The notes beneath the pieces were generated by a model. It was not told where the DNA came from. It saw only the letters and a program-made list of their open reading frames with translations, and searched no databases. Source: Nitrospirota bacterium (GTDB lineage Bacteria; Nitrospirota; Thermodesulfovibrionia; Thermodesulfovibrionales; UBA1546). Taken from it: 40,929 nt of DNA. The translations under genes and the position numbers were made by a program. This document shows positions 1-8,172 of this stretch, piece after piece (positions within the stretch are counted from its first letter, which is position 1; the number at the start of each line of letters is the position of its first letter). The DNA lies in contig WPIF01000024.1 of NCBI GenBank assembly GCA_009773185.1, positions 1 to 40,929 of the forward strand, given 5' to 3'.

Positions 1-40
1 TCTCCTTTTACGCGCATGTTTTTCCGGTAACATGCATTAT

Positions 41-99
41 GAGTCAACGATTCCTTTTTATCCTTTACTTCGGTAACATTTATTGTGAGGCAATTCGAG
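41..99. repeat. Edge repeat, left copy (two partial units)
   Basis: Two related units occur here: one beginning CGGTAACATGCATTATGAG near position 25, and one beginning CTTCGGTAACATTTATTG near 69. A GAGTCAACGA block starts at 41. The same blocks (GAGTCAACGA, CTTCGGTAACAT, TGAGGCAA) recur in inverted orientation at 40834-40875. The block could be the 3' end of a gene: frame 2 reads through to a TAA at 71-73 after Leu-Arg, as the right copy does after Leu-Arg. No protein family was recognised. Confidence 0.5.
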
Positions 100-112
100 T
101 GTATAAAAAAGC

Positions 113-141
113 TTGACAATATATCCGTTTTGGCATATCAT
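113..141 (+). promoter_or_regulatory. Sigma70-type promoter for the formate dehydrogenase operon
   Basis: TTGACA at 113-118 and TATCAT at 136-141 are separated by 17 bases, a near-consensus sigma70 promoter. It lies about 100 bases upstream of the formate dehydrogenase start, leaving an AT-rich leader of roughly 90 bases. No clear operator was seen in the leader. Confidence 0.65.
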
Positions 142-239
142 TTTTTTAATTTATTTAAACAATAAATTGACCTATAAAAAAATCAAAGAGGTTATATTAA
201 CGAAAATGTCCTAAAAAATTAAAAAGCTGGAGGTGCCCT

Positions 240-3200
240 ATGAGTTTATCAAGGAGAGACTTCTTAAAGCTTTCAGGAGGAACAGCGGTTGCCGGAGCAA
301 TCGGCGCCAGCCTTTCTCCTGAAGAGGCCTTGGCAAAAGAACAGGAACTAAAAATAAAAGGGGCAACCGTTACAAATTCAATATGCCCTTACTGTTCTGT
401 TGGCTGCGGGATTATCGTCCACACAAAGGACGGGAAGGTCATTAATACAGAGGGCGACCCCGAGCATCCCACCAATGAAGGTACCCTCTGCTCCAAAGGC
501 GCATCATTATATCAGGTAATAAACAATCCCCTCAGGCTGACAAAACCAAAATATCGTGCTCCCGGCGCAACAGAATGGAAAGACGTTGAATGGGACTGGG
601 CGCTTGATGAGATTTCAAAGAGGATAAAAGATACACGGGACAGGACATTCAAGATAAATTCCAAATCAAAGATAAAAGAAAAACAGCCTGACGGCACTGA
701 AAAAGAAGTTGAAAAAGAATTTGTCGTCAACAGGACAGACAGCATTGCCCATGTAGGAAGCGCAGCGCTTGATAATGAGGAATGTTACATGCTTCAAAAA
801 CTTCTGCGCTCATGGGGGCTTGTCTATCTAGAGCATCAGGCCCGAATATGACACTCCGCAACTGTAGCGGCTCTGGCAGAGTCGTTTGGTCGCGGTGCAA
901 TGACAAATCACTGGATTGACGTTAAAAATGCAGACGTAATTCTTGTAATGGGCGCAAACCCCGCTGAAAACCATCCCATCTCGATGAAATGGGTTTTAAG
1001 GGCAAAAGAAAAAGGCGCAAAACTCATAGTCGTTGACCCGCGTTTTACAAGGACAGCTGCAAAAGCGGACATATATGCGCCAATGCGTTCAGGCACAGAC
1101 ATAGCTTTCCTGGGCGGAATGGTCAAATACATTTTAGACAACCACCTCTACTTCAAGGATTATGTGGTCAATTACACCAATGCTGCTTTCCTTGTAAATC
1201 CGGAATACAAAGGCCCGGGTGAACTCAAAGGCCTTTTCTCGGGATATGATGATAAAACAAGAAAATACGATAAGAAAACATGGTCATATCAAATGGATGA
1301 AAAAGGTATCCCCCAAAAAGACCTTTCATTAAAAGACAAAAACTGTGTATTCCAGCTTCTCAAAAAACATTACTCCAGATATAAACTCGATACAGTATCC
1401 AGCATAACAGGAACGCCAAAGGAGAAACTCCTTGAGGTATATAAGACATATGCCTCTACGGGAAAACCGAACCGGGCAGGCACAGAGCTTTACGCAATGG
1501 GCTGGACACAGCATACGGTAGGCACTCAGAATATCAGGGCGATGTCCGTAATTCAGCTTCTCCTCGGCAATATTGGTATTGCAGGCGGAGGCATCAATGC
1601 TCTTAGAGGCGAGTCTAATGTCCAGGGTTCAACAGACCACGGACTCCTGTTCCATATTCTCCCGGGCTATCTTCCTGTTCCAACAGCCTCAGTCGTTGAC
1701 CTTAAAACATATACCGAAAAACTTACGCCAAAGACAAAAGACCCGAAAAGCGTTAACTGGTGGGGAAACAGACCTAAATATATAACAAGCTATCTGAAGG
1801 CAATTTATGGGAACAATGCCACCAAGGATAATGACTTCGGTTATGCATGGCTTCCAAAACTTGATGAAGGAATGAACGCCTCATGGCTCATGCTTTTTGA
1901 CCAGATGTTCAAAGGCAAGTTCGAAGGTTTCTTTGCATGGGGACAGAACCCTGCCTGTTCCGGAGCCAATGCCGGAAAAGTAAGAAAGGCTCTTGCAAAA
2001 CTTAAATGGATGGTGAATGTAAACCTGTTTGACAACGAGACAGGCTCTTTCTGGAGAGCGCCCGGCACAAACCCCGCTGAAATCCAGACAGAGGTTTTTA
2101 TGCTCCCTGCAGCGTCCTCAGTTGAAAAAGAAGGAAGTATAACAAACAGCAGCCGCCTTGCGCAGTGGAGAACCAGGGCCATCCCTCCCATAGGAGAATC
2201 AAAACCTGATTCGGAAATAATGAATGAACTGTATTTCAGGGTAAAAAAACTGTACAAGACAAAAGGCAGCAAGTTCACTGCTCCGATAATGAACCTGACA
2301 TGGAACTATGGCAAAAAAGGTGATGACGGCAAGGTTAAAGAGATTAACATTCACCAGGTTGCAAAAGAGATTAATGGCTATTATCTTGAAGACCTTTTTG
2401 ACAATAAGGTCACGCCTCCGAAGCAGCTCGGGAAAAAAGGAGAACTCTGCGCGTCATTTGTTACGCTTCAGGCAGACGGGACAACATCCTGCGGAAACTG
2501 GATATACAGCCAGAGCTATACTCAAAAAGAAGATAAAGTGATTAATATGATGGCACGGAGGAAAAAAACAGATACGACCGGCCTTGGCCTCTATCCTGAA
2601 TGGGCCTGGGCCTGGCCTGTAAACAGGAGAATAATCTACAACCGCGCGTCTGTTGACCCTCAGGGAAGGCCGTGGGACCCAAAGAGAGCAGTTATAAAAT
2701 GGAATCCCGATAAACTGGATCCGAAGACAAAAAAGCCCGCTCCGGGATGGGACGGTGATGTGCCTGACGGGCCTGCGCCTCCTATGGCGGATGAGAAGGG
2801 CAAATACCCGTTTATCATGAGGGCTGACGGAATGGGCGCTATATTCGGTCCCGGCCTTGCAGACGGCCCGTTCCCTGAACACTATGAGGCCCTGGAATGT
2901 CCTTTGCAGGAAAATGTTATGTCCAAACAGAGGATCAATCCTACAATAAAACTCTTTTATGACAAGGATAAGGGGTCGCCTGAAGATATATTTATATCCT
3001 GCGATATAAGATTCCCGTATGTGGCGACAACTTACCGCGTATCAGAGCATTGGCAGACAGGCGTAATGACAAGACATCAACCATGGCTGCTTGAGATGAT
3101 GCCGCAGCAGTTTGTTGAAATCAGCGAGGAGCTTGCAAATGAGAAAAAAATAAAATCAGGCGATAAGGTCCGCGTCAAATCCGCCCGCGGCGAGGTATGG

Positions 3201-3410
3201 GCAATTGCAGTAGTAACAAAAAGATTTAAACCCTTTAAGGTCGCTGGAAGCACAGTTCACCAGGTAGGCCTTCCATGGTGTTTTGGATGGCAGTACCCTG
3301 AGGACAAAAGCGGAGGGGACAGCGCCAATCTTCTGACCCCAACCATAGGCGATGCAAACACAATGATACCAGAGACAAAGGCCTTTATGGTCAATGTCGA
3401 AAAGATATAG
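240..3410 (+). CDS. fdnG: Selenocysteine formate dehydrogenase, catalytic (alpha) subunit
   Basis: Oxidises formate to CO2 at a molybdenum or tungsten bis-MGD centre. An in-frame TGA at 849-851 is residue 204, in the context Q-A-R-I-U-H, which matches E. coli FdnG (QARVU-H); the reading frame continues without break to 3410, giving 1056 residues. The N-terminus carries a Tat motif (SRRDFLKL) and a hydrophobic stretch, so the protein is exported. Cys49, Cys52, Cys56 and Cys84 bind a [4Fe-4S] cluster. Downstream FGRGAMTNHW and the C-terminal MopB-type domain are typical of the family. GGAGG at about 230 supports the ATG. It is the first gene of an operon with Fe-S and NrfD-type subunits. Incorporation requires selABCD elsewhere in the genome; none is in the window. 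Automatic gene callers would split this gene at the TGA. Confidence 0.95.
852..895 (+). promoter_or_regulatory. Putative SECIS hairpin for the FDH selenocysteine
   Basis: Immediately 3' of the TGA, bases 866-886 form a 9-bp stem (CGGCTCT paired with AGAGTCG plus two outer pairs) closing a 3-base GGC loop. A basal CCGC (856-859) / GCGG (892-895) pairing brackets it. Position and size suit a bacterial SelB-binding element lying inside the coding sequence. The fold was made by eye. Confidence 0.6.
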
Positions 3411-3418
3411 GAGGAGAT

Positions 3419-4192
3419 ATGGCAAAATCAGTATTGATAGATTTAACTCACTGTATCGGATGCAGGGGCTGCCAGATCGCCTGTAAAGAATGGAACGAAC
3501 GCTCCGTGAAAAAGACCACAATGAACGGAAACTTCACTAACCCCAAGGAACTGAATTCGGAATGTTTTACCCACATACGATATGTTGAGCAGGAACTAAA
3601 TGGTGCGCCGGTCTGGAGCTTTGTAAAGAACCAGTGCCTTCACTGCAAAAACCCGGCATGCGCATCTGTCTGTCCTGTTGCTGCATTAAAAAAGACAAAG
3701 GAAGGCCCTGTGACCTATGACTTCAGCCGTTGCATCGGCTGCCGTTACTGCATGCTCGCCTGTCCGTTCTATATCCCGAAGTACGAGTGGGAAAAGGCCT
3801 TGCCCTGGATTAGAAAATGCACATTCTGTTCCGACAGGGTCAGTGCTGACATTGTTCCGGCATGCGTAAAGGTCTGCCCTACAAATACTATGTTCTATGG
3901 CGAATATAATGATGTAGTGAAAGAGGCGAACAACCGCATCACTAAAAATCCCGGCAAATATGTTAATCACATCTACGGAAAAGATGAGGCAGGGGGAACT
4001 TCCTGGATGTATATATCCGGAGTGCCGTTTGAAACCCTCGGATTCAACATGGATATTCCAAAGCAAGAGCTTCCTGACCTGACATGGGCGTACATCAGAA
4101 AAATTCCTGCTGTGATTGGCGTTGTCCTGGCTGCAGGAGCAGTTGCCTGGGCCATTACCCGGCGCAACAAAAATATGGATAAGGAGGAATAG
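3419..4192 (+). CDS. fdnH: Formate dehydrogenase iron-sulfur (beta) subunit
   Basis: A 257-residue ferredoxin-type electron transfer subunit. Four cysteine clusters are visible: CIGCRGCQIAC, CLHCKNPACASVC, CIGCRYCMLAC and CTFC...CVKVC. This is the four-[4Fe-4S] pattern of FdnH/HybA/NrfC proteins. A hydrophobic helix near residues 228-247 followed by basic residues would anchor it in the membrane with the Fe-S domain exported together with the Tat-bearing alpha subunit. AGGAGG lies just before the ATG, 8 bases after the alpha subunit stop. It should carry electrons from the catalytic subunit to the membrane subunit. Confidence 0.93.
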   Translation: MAKSVLIDLTHCIGCRGCQIACKEWNERSVKKTTMNGNFTNPKELNSECFTHIRYVEQELNGAPVWSFVKNQCLHCKNPACASVCPVAALKKTKEGPVTYDFSRCIGCRYCMLACPFYIPKYEWEKALPWIRKCTFCSDRVSADIVPACVKVCPTNTMFYGEYNDVVKEANNRITKNPGKYVNHIYGKDEAGGTSWMYISGVPFETLGFNMDIPKQELPDLTWAYIRKIPAVIGVVLAAGAVAWAITRRNKNMDKEE

Positions 4193-4194
4193 GC

Positions 4195-5334
4195 ATGAAA
4201 TCACAACATGAAATAAAAATGTGGACGCCGACAACCCTGCTTTTGCTTCTTTTTATGGCAGCGGGACTTGTGATTATAATCTACCGGCTTATGGCAGGAC
4301 TTGGCGCTGTAACCAACCTGAATGACCGGTTCCCGTGGGGCCTCTGGATAGGCCTTGACGTGCTTGGCGGCGTAGCCATGGCTGCCGGAGGATTTCTTGT
4401 CGCAGGCGCAGTGTACATATTAAACATGAAGAAATACAAACCAATTGCAAGGGCTGCTATCCTGAATGCTTTTTTCGGGTATCTGCTGGCCGCTATAGCC
4501 ATATCGCTTGACATCGGCGTTCCTTACCGCATCTGGCACCCGATTATCATGTGGCAGATACATTCAATCATGTGGGTTGTGGCAATACATGTCGTTCTCT
4601 ATACCTCAACTCTCGCAACTGAGTCCAGTCCAATGTTTTTTGAAAAACTCAGGATGGAATGGGCTGCAAATGTCGTTCATAAAATCCTGGTGCCTGTTGT
4701 GCTTTTCGGCGTGCTGCTTTCACTGCTGCATCAGTCATCACTTGGGGCAGTCTATCTTATCGTGCCGAAAAAATTATCATCGTTCTGGTATAACTCTCAA
4801 CTGCCGACTCTTTTCCTTGCATCTGCGATTATGATGGGGCTCTCCATGGTCAGCCTTGAAACCATTATAAGCGGTAAGGCCTTCAAGCATAATATTGATA
4901 TTGGCATACTTTCAGGACTGGCAAGAGGCACGATGATTGCCGCAATAGTTTATCTGGCCATGAAACTGTGGTTTTTAGCAAAGGGGCCCGGCATAAGCGC
5001 CTTATTTAACGGGACCATGGAAGCCAACATGTATCTCCTGGAGATGATAATTGGTGTTATTATCCCGCTTTTCCTGCTATTGATGAAAAATGCACGGGAA
5101 AATATCACAAGCATTTTTTTAATCAATATACTGGTAATTTCAGGGATCCTGCTGAACCGGCTTAATGTCGCCATCTTTGGCCTATACAGAGACGCCAGCG
5201 CCAGAGGGGCAAGTTATTTCCCTACATGGATGGAATTTGTGGTAACACTTGCCTTTATATCTTTTGCTATCTTCGGGTTTAAACTTTCAGCTAAATATTT
5301 GCGGGTTTTCCCTGAGGCAGAAGCCCAGCATTAG
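4195..5334 (+). CDS. NrfD/HybB-type quinone-interacting membrane subunit
   Basis: A 379-residue polytopic membrane protein with roughly nine to ten hydrophobic helices, beginning two bases after the Fe-S subunit stop with its own AAGGAGGAA. Segments such as DRFPWGLWIGLDVLGGVAMAAGG and the HPIIMWQIHSIMWVV region resemble HybB/NrfD quinol:Fe-S oxidoreductase anchors rather than the di-heme cytochrome b (FdnI) of E. coli FDH-N. It should pass electrons from formate to the membrane quinone pool. NrfD proteins carry no heme, and none of the expected cytochrome b features is seen. Confidence 0.9.
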   Translation: MKSQHEIKMWTPTTLLLLLFMAAGLVIIIYRLMAGLGAVTNLNDRFPWGLWIGLDVLGGVAMAAGGFLVAGAVYILNMKKYKPIARAAILNAFFGYLLAAIAISLDIGVPYRIWHPIIMWQIHSIMWVVAIHVVLYTSTLATESSPMFFEKLRMEWAANVVHKILVPVVLFGVLLSLLHQSSLGAVYLIVPKKLSSFWYNSQLPTLFLASAIMMGLSMVSLETIISGKAFKHNIDIGILSGLARGTMIAAIVYLAMKLWFLAKGPGISALFNGTMEANMYLLEMIIGVIIPLFLLLMKNARENITSIFLINILVISGILLNRLNVAIFGLYRDASARGASYFPTWMEFVVTLAFISFAIFGFKLSAKYLRVFPEAEAQH

Positions 5335-5353
5335 TCATTTTTAAACTTTCCTG

Positions 5354-5388
5354 AGAGGGCGGGATATTAACCGGATATCCCGCCCTCT
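5354..5388. terminator. Strong 14-bp hairpin after the FDH operon
   Basis: AGAGGGCGGGATAT (5354-5367) is perfectly complementary to ATATCCCGCCCTCT (5375-5388) across a 7-base loop. No U-tract follows, so it may be a processing or mRNA-stabilising hairpin, or an attenuator between the FDH genes and the selenoprotein gene, rather than a standard intrinsic terminator. Confidence 0.6.
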
Positions 5389-5407
5389 TATAAAGCAAGG
5401 AGAATAT

Positions 5408-6001
5408 ATGAAGAAAAAAATAGGCCTGGCAATTTTTTTCCTGCTATTATCTTCTCCGGCATTTACAGACGAGAACCTTTTCAATGTCCCTATCGGAGAT
5501 TCCCCGCAGCTTGGGCCCAACAATGCCCCTGTCACCATTATAGAGTTTCTTGATTTTCAATGACCGCACTGCGTGGCGGCCGGTCCGACCGTCAAAAAGC
5601 TGATGAATAACTACAAGGGCAGGATAAGGCTCATCATTAAAAATTATCCTTACAAATACAGGGACTACTCGCATATAGCAGCTGAGGCAGCGCTTGCTGC
5701 CAAAGACCAGGGCAAATACTGGGAGATGCACGACATGCTCATAAAAAAATCCCCTCAGCTTGACAGAAATAGCCTTATAAAATACGCAAAAGAGCTTGGG
5801 CTGGATGCCAGGGCATTCACTGATTCTATTGATAAGATGAAACACTCTGACCTTATAGAAAGAGACAAGAGGCTTGCAGTTGACCTTGACCTGTACAATA
5901 CACCTACATATTTCATTAACGGCAGAAAGGTCATAGGCAACAGGCCGTATGAATATTTGAAGAAGATTATAGAGGAGGAACTTAAAAATGTTAAGAAATA
6001 A
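5408..6001 (+). CDS. Exported DsbA/thioredoxin-fold selenoprotein with a U-x-x-C active site
   Basis: The ATG at 5408 follows AAGGAG. Frame analysis from it gives a signal peptide (residues 1 to about 20), then F-L-D-F-Q-U-P-H-C where the codon for residue 52 is TGA (5561-5563). The frame continues unbroken to 6001 (197 residues). DsbA-like Thioredoxin_4 proteins carry C-P-x-C at this place after DFQ, so selenocysteine replaces the nucleophilic cysteine. The C-terminal half has the expected helical insert and the cis-proline segment TPTYFINGR. Likely role: thiol/selenol redox or peroxide chemistry in the periplasm. It overlaps the downstream cytochrome c peroxidase gene by 14 bases, suggesting coupling. 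A plain nonsense mutation is unlikely because the TGA lies exactly at the catalytic Cys and everything after it is conserved. Confidence 0.88.
5564..5600 (+). promoter_or_regulatory. Putative SECIS hairpin of the DsbA-like selenoprotein
   Basis: Downstream of the TGA (5561-5563), CGGT (5581-5584) pairs with ACCG (5588-5591) around a CCG loop, giving an apical GGUC like that of known bacterial SECIS loops. Distance from the TGA (about 17 bases) is appropriate. The stem is short by eye, so the fold is tentative. Confidence 0.4.
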
Positions 6002-7112
6002 TACTTGTAGAATTCAGAATTCAGGAGTCAGAAGTCAGAATAAAAAAAATCGCTATTCTGGATTCTGGATTCTGATTTCTGTATTCCTTATCTTGGCGGT
6101 ATTTCCAGCCTATTCGTACGCCGGCCATCTGGAGCCTTTCAAATCCGCTCCTGTTCCTAACCAAAATCCGCAGACACCTGAAAAAATAGAACTCGGCAAA
6201 AAACTATTTTTTGACAGAAGGCTTTCAGGCGACAGCACCATGAGCTGTGCTACCTGTCATATGCCTGAACTTGCATTCACAGACGGGCAGGACATCTCTC
6301 TCAGTTATCCGACAACAAAAAACTGGAGGAACTCACCTACCCTCATAAATGTTGCCTTCCAGAAATACCTCTTCCATGACGGCAGAGCAACAACACTTGA
6401 AGACCAGGCGCTCTTTCCATTGATGTCAGCATTTGAGATGAACAAGAATCTTGATTATGTTGAAGAACAGATAAGGGTTGTGCCTGAATATGTTGAGGCC
6501 TTCAAAAAAGTTTTTGGAGGCGAGGTTACAAGGCAGAGGATTGCAATGGCAATCGCTGCATTCGAAAGAACCCTCATTTCCGTAAATTCCCCATTGGATA
6601 GATACCTGAAGGGAGACAAAAACGCTCTATCGGAAGATGCAAAAAAAGGGCTTCGGATATTCGAGGACAAAGGGTGTCTTGACTGCCATCACGGAGTGAA
6701 TCTCTCTGACGATAAATTTTATGCGCTGAATGTGCCTGAAAATCCTGACTTGATGGATGAACCGAGAGTTACTGCAACTATGAGATTCGTAGCAAAGGTC
6801 TATCACTATAAAGATTACAGAAATCTCAAAGAAGACCCCGGCAGATATCTTATTACAAAAAACAAAAAAGACTGGAAGGCATTCAGGACGCCGACAGTCA
6901 GGGAAATTGCAAAAACAGGGCCATACATGCATAACGGCATATTTGCAACGCTTGATGAGGTAATTGATTTCTTAGACGAAGGCGGCGGAAAAGGGAACAA
7001 GGCATTAAAGCCGCTGGGGTTAACAGCTGATGAGAAGAAATACCTCAAAACATTTATGGTTGAGGCATTGACAGGAGAGGAGATAAAGATAAAGTATCCC
7101 GAGTTGCCATAA
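5988..7112 (+). CDS. Di-heme cytochrome c peroxidase (CCP/MauG family)
   Basis: A 374-residue periplasmic protein with two c-type heme sites: C87-A-T-C90-H91 and C230-L-D-C233-H234. That is the layout of bacterial di-heme peroxidases (about 330 residues), which reduce H2O2 using cytochrome c. The start overlaps the preceding selenoprotein gene by 14 bases. The N-terminal 40 residues are unusual: bases 6010-6041 and 6055-6089 are arrays of 7-mers that form inverted arms, and they encode much of the leader and signal-peptide hydrophobic core. The true start could be downstream of the first array, but the hydrophobic segment (FWILISVFLILAVFPA) is still needed for export. Placement next to a thiol/selenol oxidoreductase suggests a periplasmic oxidant-defence role. 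Confidence 0.9.
   Translation: MLRNNTCRIQNSGVRSQNKKNRYSGFWILISVFLILAVFPAYSYAGHLEPFKSAPVPNQNPQTPEKIELGKKLFFDRRLSGDSTMSCATCHMPELAFTDGQDISLSYPTTKNWRNSPTLINVAFQKYLFHDGRATTLEDQALFPLMSAFEMNKNLDYVEEQIRVVPEYVEAFKKVFGGEVTRQRIAMAIAAFERTLISVNSPLDRYLKGDKNALSEDAKKGLRIFEDKGCLDCHHGVNLSDDKFYALNVPENPDLMDEPRVTATMRFVAKVYHYKDYRNLKEDPGRYLITKNKKDWKAFRTPTVREIAKTGPYMHNGIFATLDEVIDFLDEGGGKGNKALKPLGLTADEKKYLKTFMVEALTGEEIKIKYPELP
6010..6089. repeat. Paired heptamer arrays in the ccp leader
   Basis: Positions 6010-6041 hold GAATTCA, GAATTCA, GGAGTCA, GAAGTCA. Positions 6055-6089 hold ATTCTGG, ATTCTGG, ATTCTGA, TTTCTGT. The second array is nearly the reverse complement of the first, so the two form inverted arms around an A-rich centre. 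Confidence 0.8.
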
Positions 7113-7113
7113 G

Positions 7114-7201
7114 GCCTTTTCCGTCCTATTGGTTTTATTGCCTTTTTATCTTTTTTAATTCTTTGCTTTGTGCTACATTATTCCAAATTATCGGAAAAGG
7201 C
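7114..7201. repeat. Inverted repeat bracketing a spacer at the island's left edge
   Basis: GCCTTTTCCG (7114-7123) is the exact reverse complement of CGGAAAAGGC (7192-7201), separated by 68 bases rich in T. It begins two bases after the ccp stop. It could be an extended terminator fold or the left boundary of the accessory island. Confidence 0.4.
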
Positions 7202-7232
7202 GTCGGATATTAATTGTTAAATGCACAAATAA

Positions 7233-7952
7233 ATGACTACTGAACAAGAAATACTGAACTTAATCGGCAAAATTGTGGCCTATGGAGGTGGAGCCATAGT
7301 TATCGCATATGGCATTTTCAGGTTCCTTGGTCAAAAATGGATAGAGAACAAATTTGCCGAGAAATTAGAGTCATACAAACATAAACAGCAACAGGAACTC
7401 GAAGAGACTCGGTACAGAATAAATGCTCTTTTTAGCAGAGTCTCGAAAATTCACGAAAAAGAATTCCAAGTCTTGCCAGCAGCTTGGGGAAAATTGCACC
7501 ATGCTCTTTCCTCACTATCACGTTTTACGACTGTCGTAAAACGTTATCCTAATTTTGATGTAATGACGGAATCACAATTAGAAGAAGTCCTTAAGCAATC
7601 AGTTCTTTCCGATTTTCAAAAAAAAGAGATCAAGGATACAAACACTAAGCTGGACTACTTTCGCGATTGTATGTTCTATCATGAATTGAATAAAATAAAA
7701 AATGCCTGCGGCGATTTTCACGACTATATACAGAAGAATAGTATTTTTCTTAAATCGGACCTCAAAATGTATTTCACAAAGATTGATGCCCTAATGTGGG
7801 ATACCATGATTGACAAAGAAATTGGTTATGAAGTCAAAGATCATAAAATGAAAGTAGAGGCTTGGAAGAGAGTAAAGGATGAGGTCGTCCCGCTTAGAGA
7901 TCAAATAGAACAATTAGTTCAAGACAGGCTGCGCTATGACAAGGCAGAATAG
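7233..7952 (+). CDS. Unrecognised membrane-anchored coiled-coil protein
   Basis: A 239-residue protein I do not recognise. Residues about 10-28 (IGKIVAYGGGAIVIAYGIF) form one transmembrane helix. A charged, Gln/Glu/Lys-rich stretch (residues about 38-62) looks like a coiled coil, and the rest is predicted soluble and helical. No catalytic motif is evident. No good ribosome binding site precedes the ATG. It is the first ORF of the accessory island next to restriction-modification genes, and its codon use is more AT-rich than the FDH operon. A role in phage defence is possible by context only. Confidence 0.6.
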   Translation: MTTEQEILNLIGKIVAYGGGAIVIAYGIFRFLGQKWIENKFAEKLESYKHKQQQELEETRYRINALFSRVSKIHEKEFQVLPAAWGKLHHALSSLSRFTTVVKRYPNFDVMTESQLEEVLKQSVLSDFQKKEIKDTNTKLDYFRDCMFYHELNKIKNACGDFHDYIQKNSIFLKSDLKMYFTKIDALMWDTMIDKEIGYEVKDHKMKVEAWKRVKDEVVPLRDQIEQLVQDRLRYDKAE

Positions 7953-7990
7953 ACAAACAAAGCGGCTCTTTTTTTATGGTAAGATTCCTC

Positions 7991-8159
7991 ATGCCTGAAG
8001 TGATAATTATTTTATTTGGTATAATGATCGCGGAGTATTATTTTGTCAGGCGGTCTCAAGGGAAAAAAACAAAGCCCGCGCGTTGATGATCCTTTGTACA
8101 GAAAATATGGGAATATAAGACAAATAAAGAGTAAATTTATTGAATGGAACAAACGATAA
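7991..8159 (+). pseudogene. Small membrane-peptide gene with a probable A7 frameshift
   Basis: From ATG 7991 the zero frame gives a hydrophobic N-terminus (VIIILFGIMIAEYYFV) then basic residues, and stops at 8084-8086 (31 residues). Skipping one base in the run of seven A at 8063-8069 opens a further 25 codons rich in charged residues (RVDDPLYRKYGNIRQIKSKF) to the TAA at 8157-8159, giving a plausible 55-residue single-pass membrane protein. The run could be a sequencing indel, a true mutation, or a slippage site. It sits 14 bases before the next ORF. Confidence 0.4.
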
Positions 8160-8172
8160 AAAGGAATTAACG

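Noticed and set aside
24-99. CRISPR array at the left edge
   Set aside because: Only two imperfect units with unequal spacing and no cas genes; treated as a dispersed repeat.
849-851. TGA in fdnG read as a gene-ending stop or frameshift, giving two separate genes
   Set aside because: The frame is unchanged on both sides, the flanking residues match the selenocysteine site of FdnG, and a hairpin follows.
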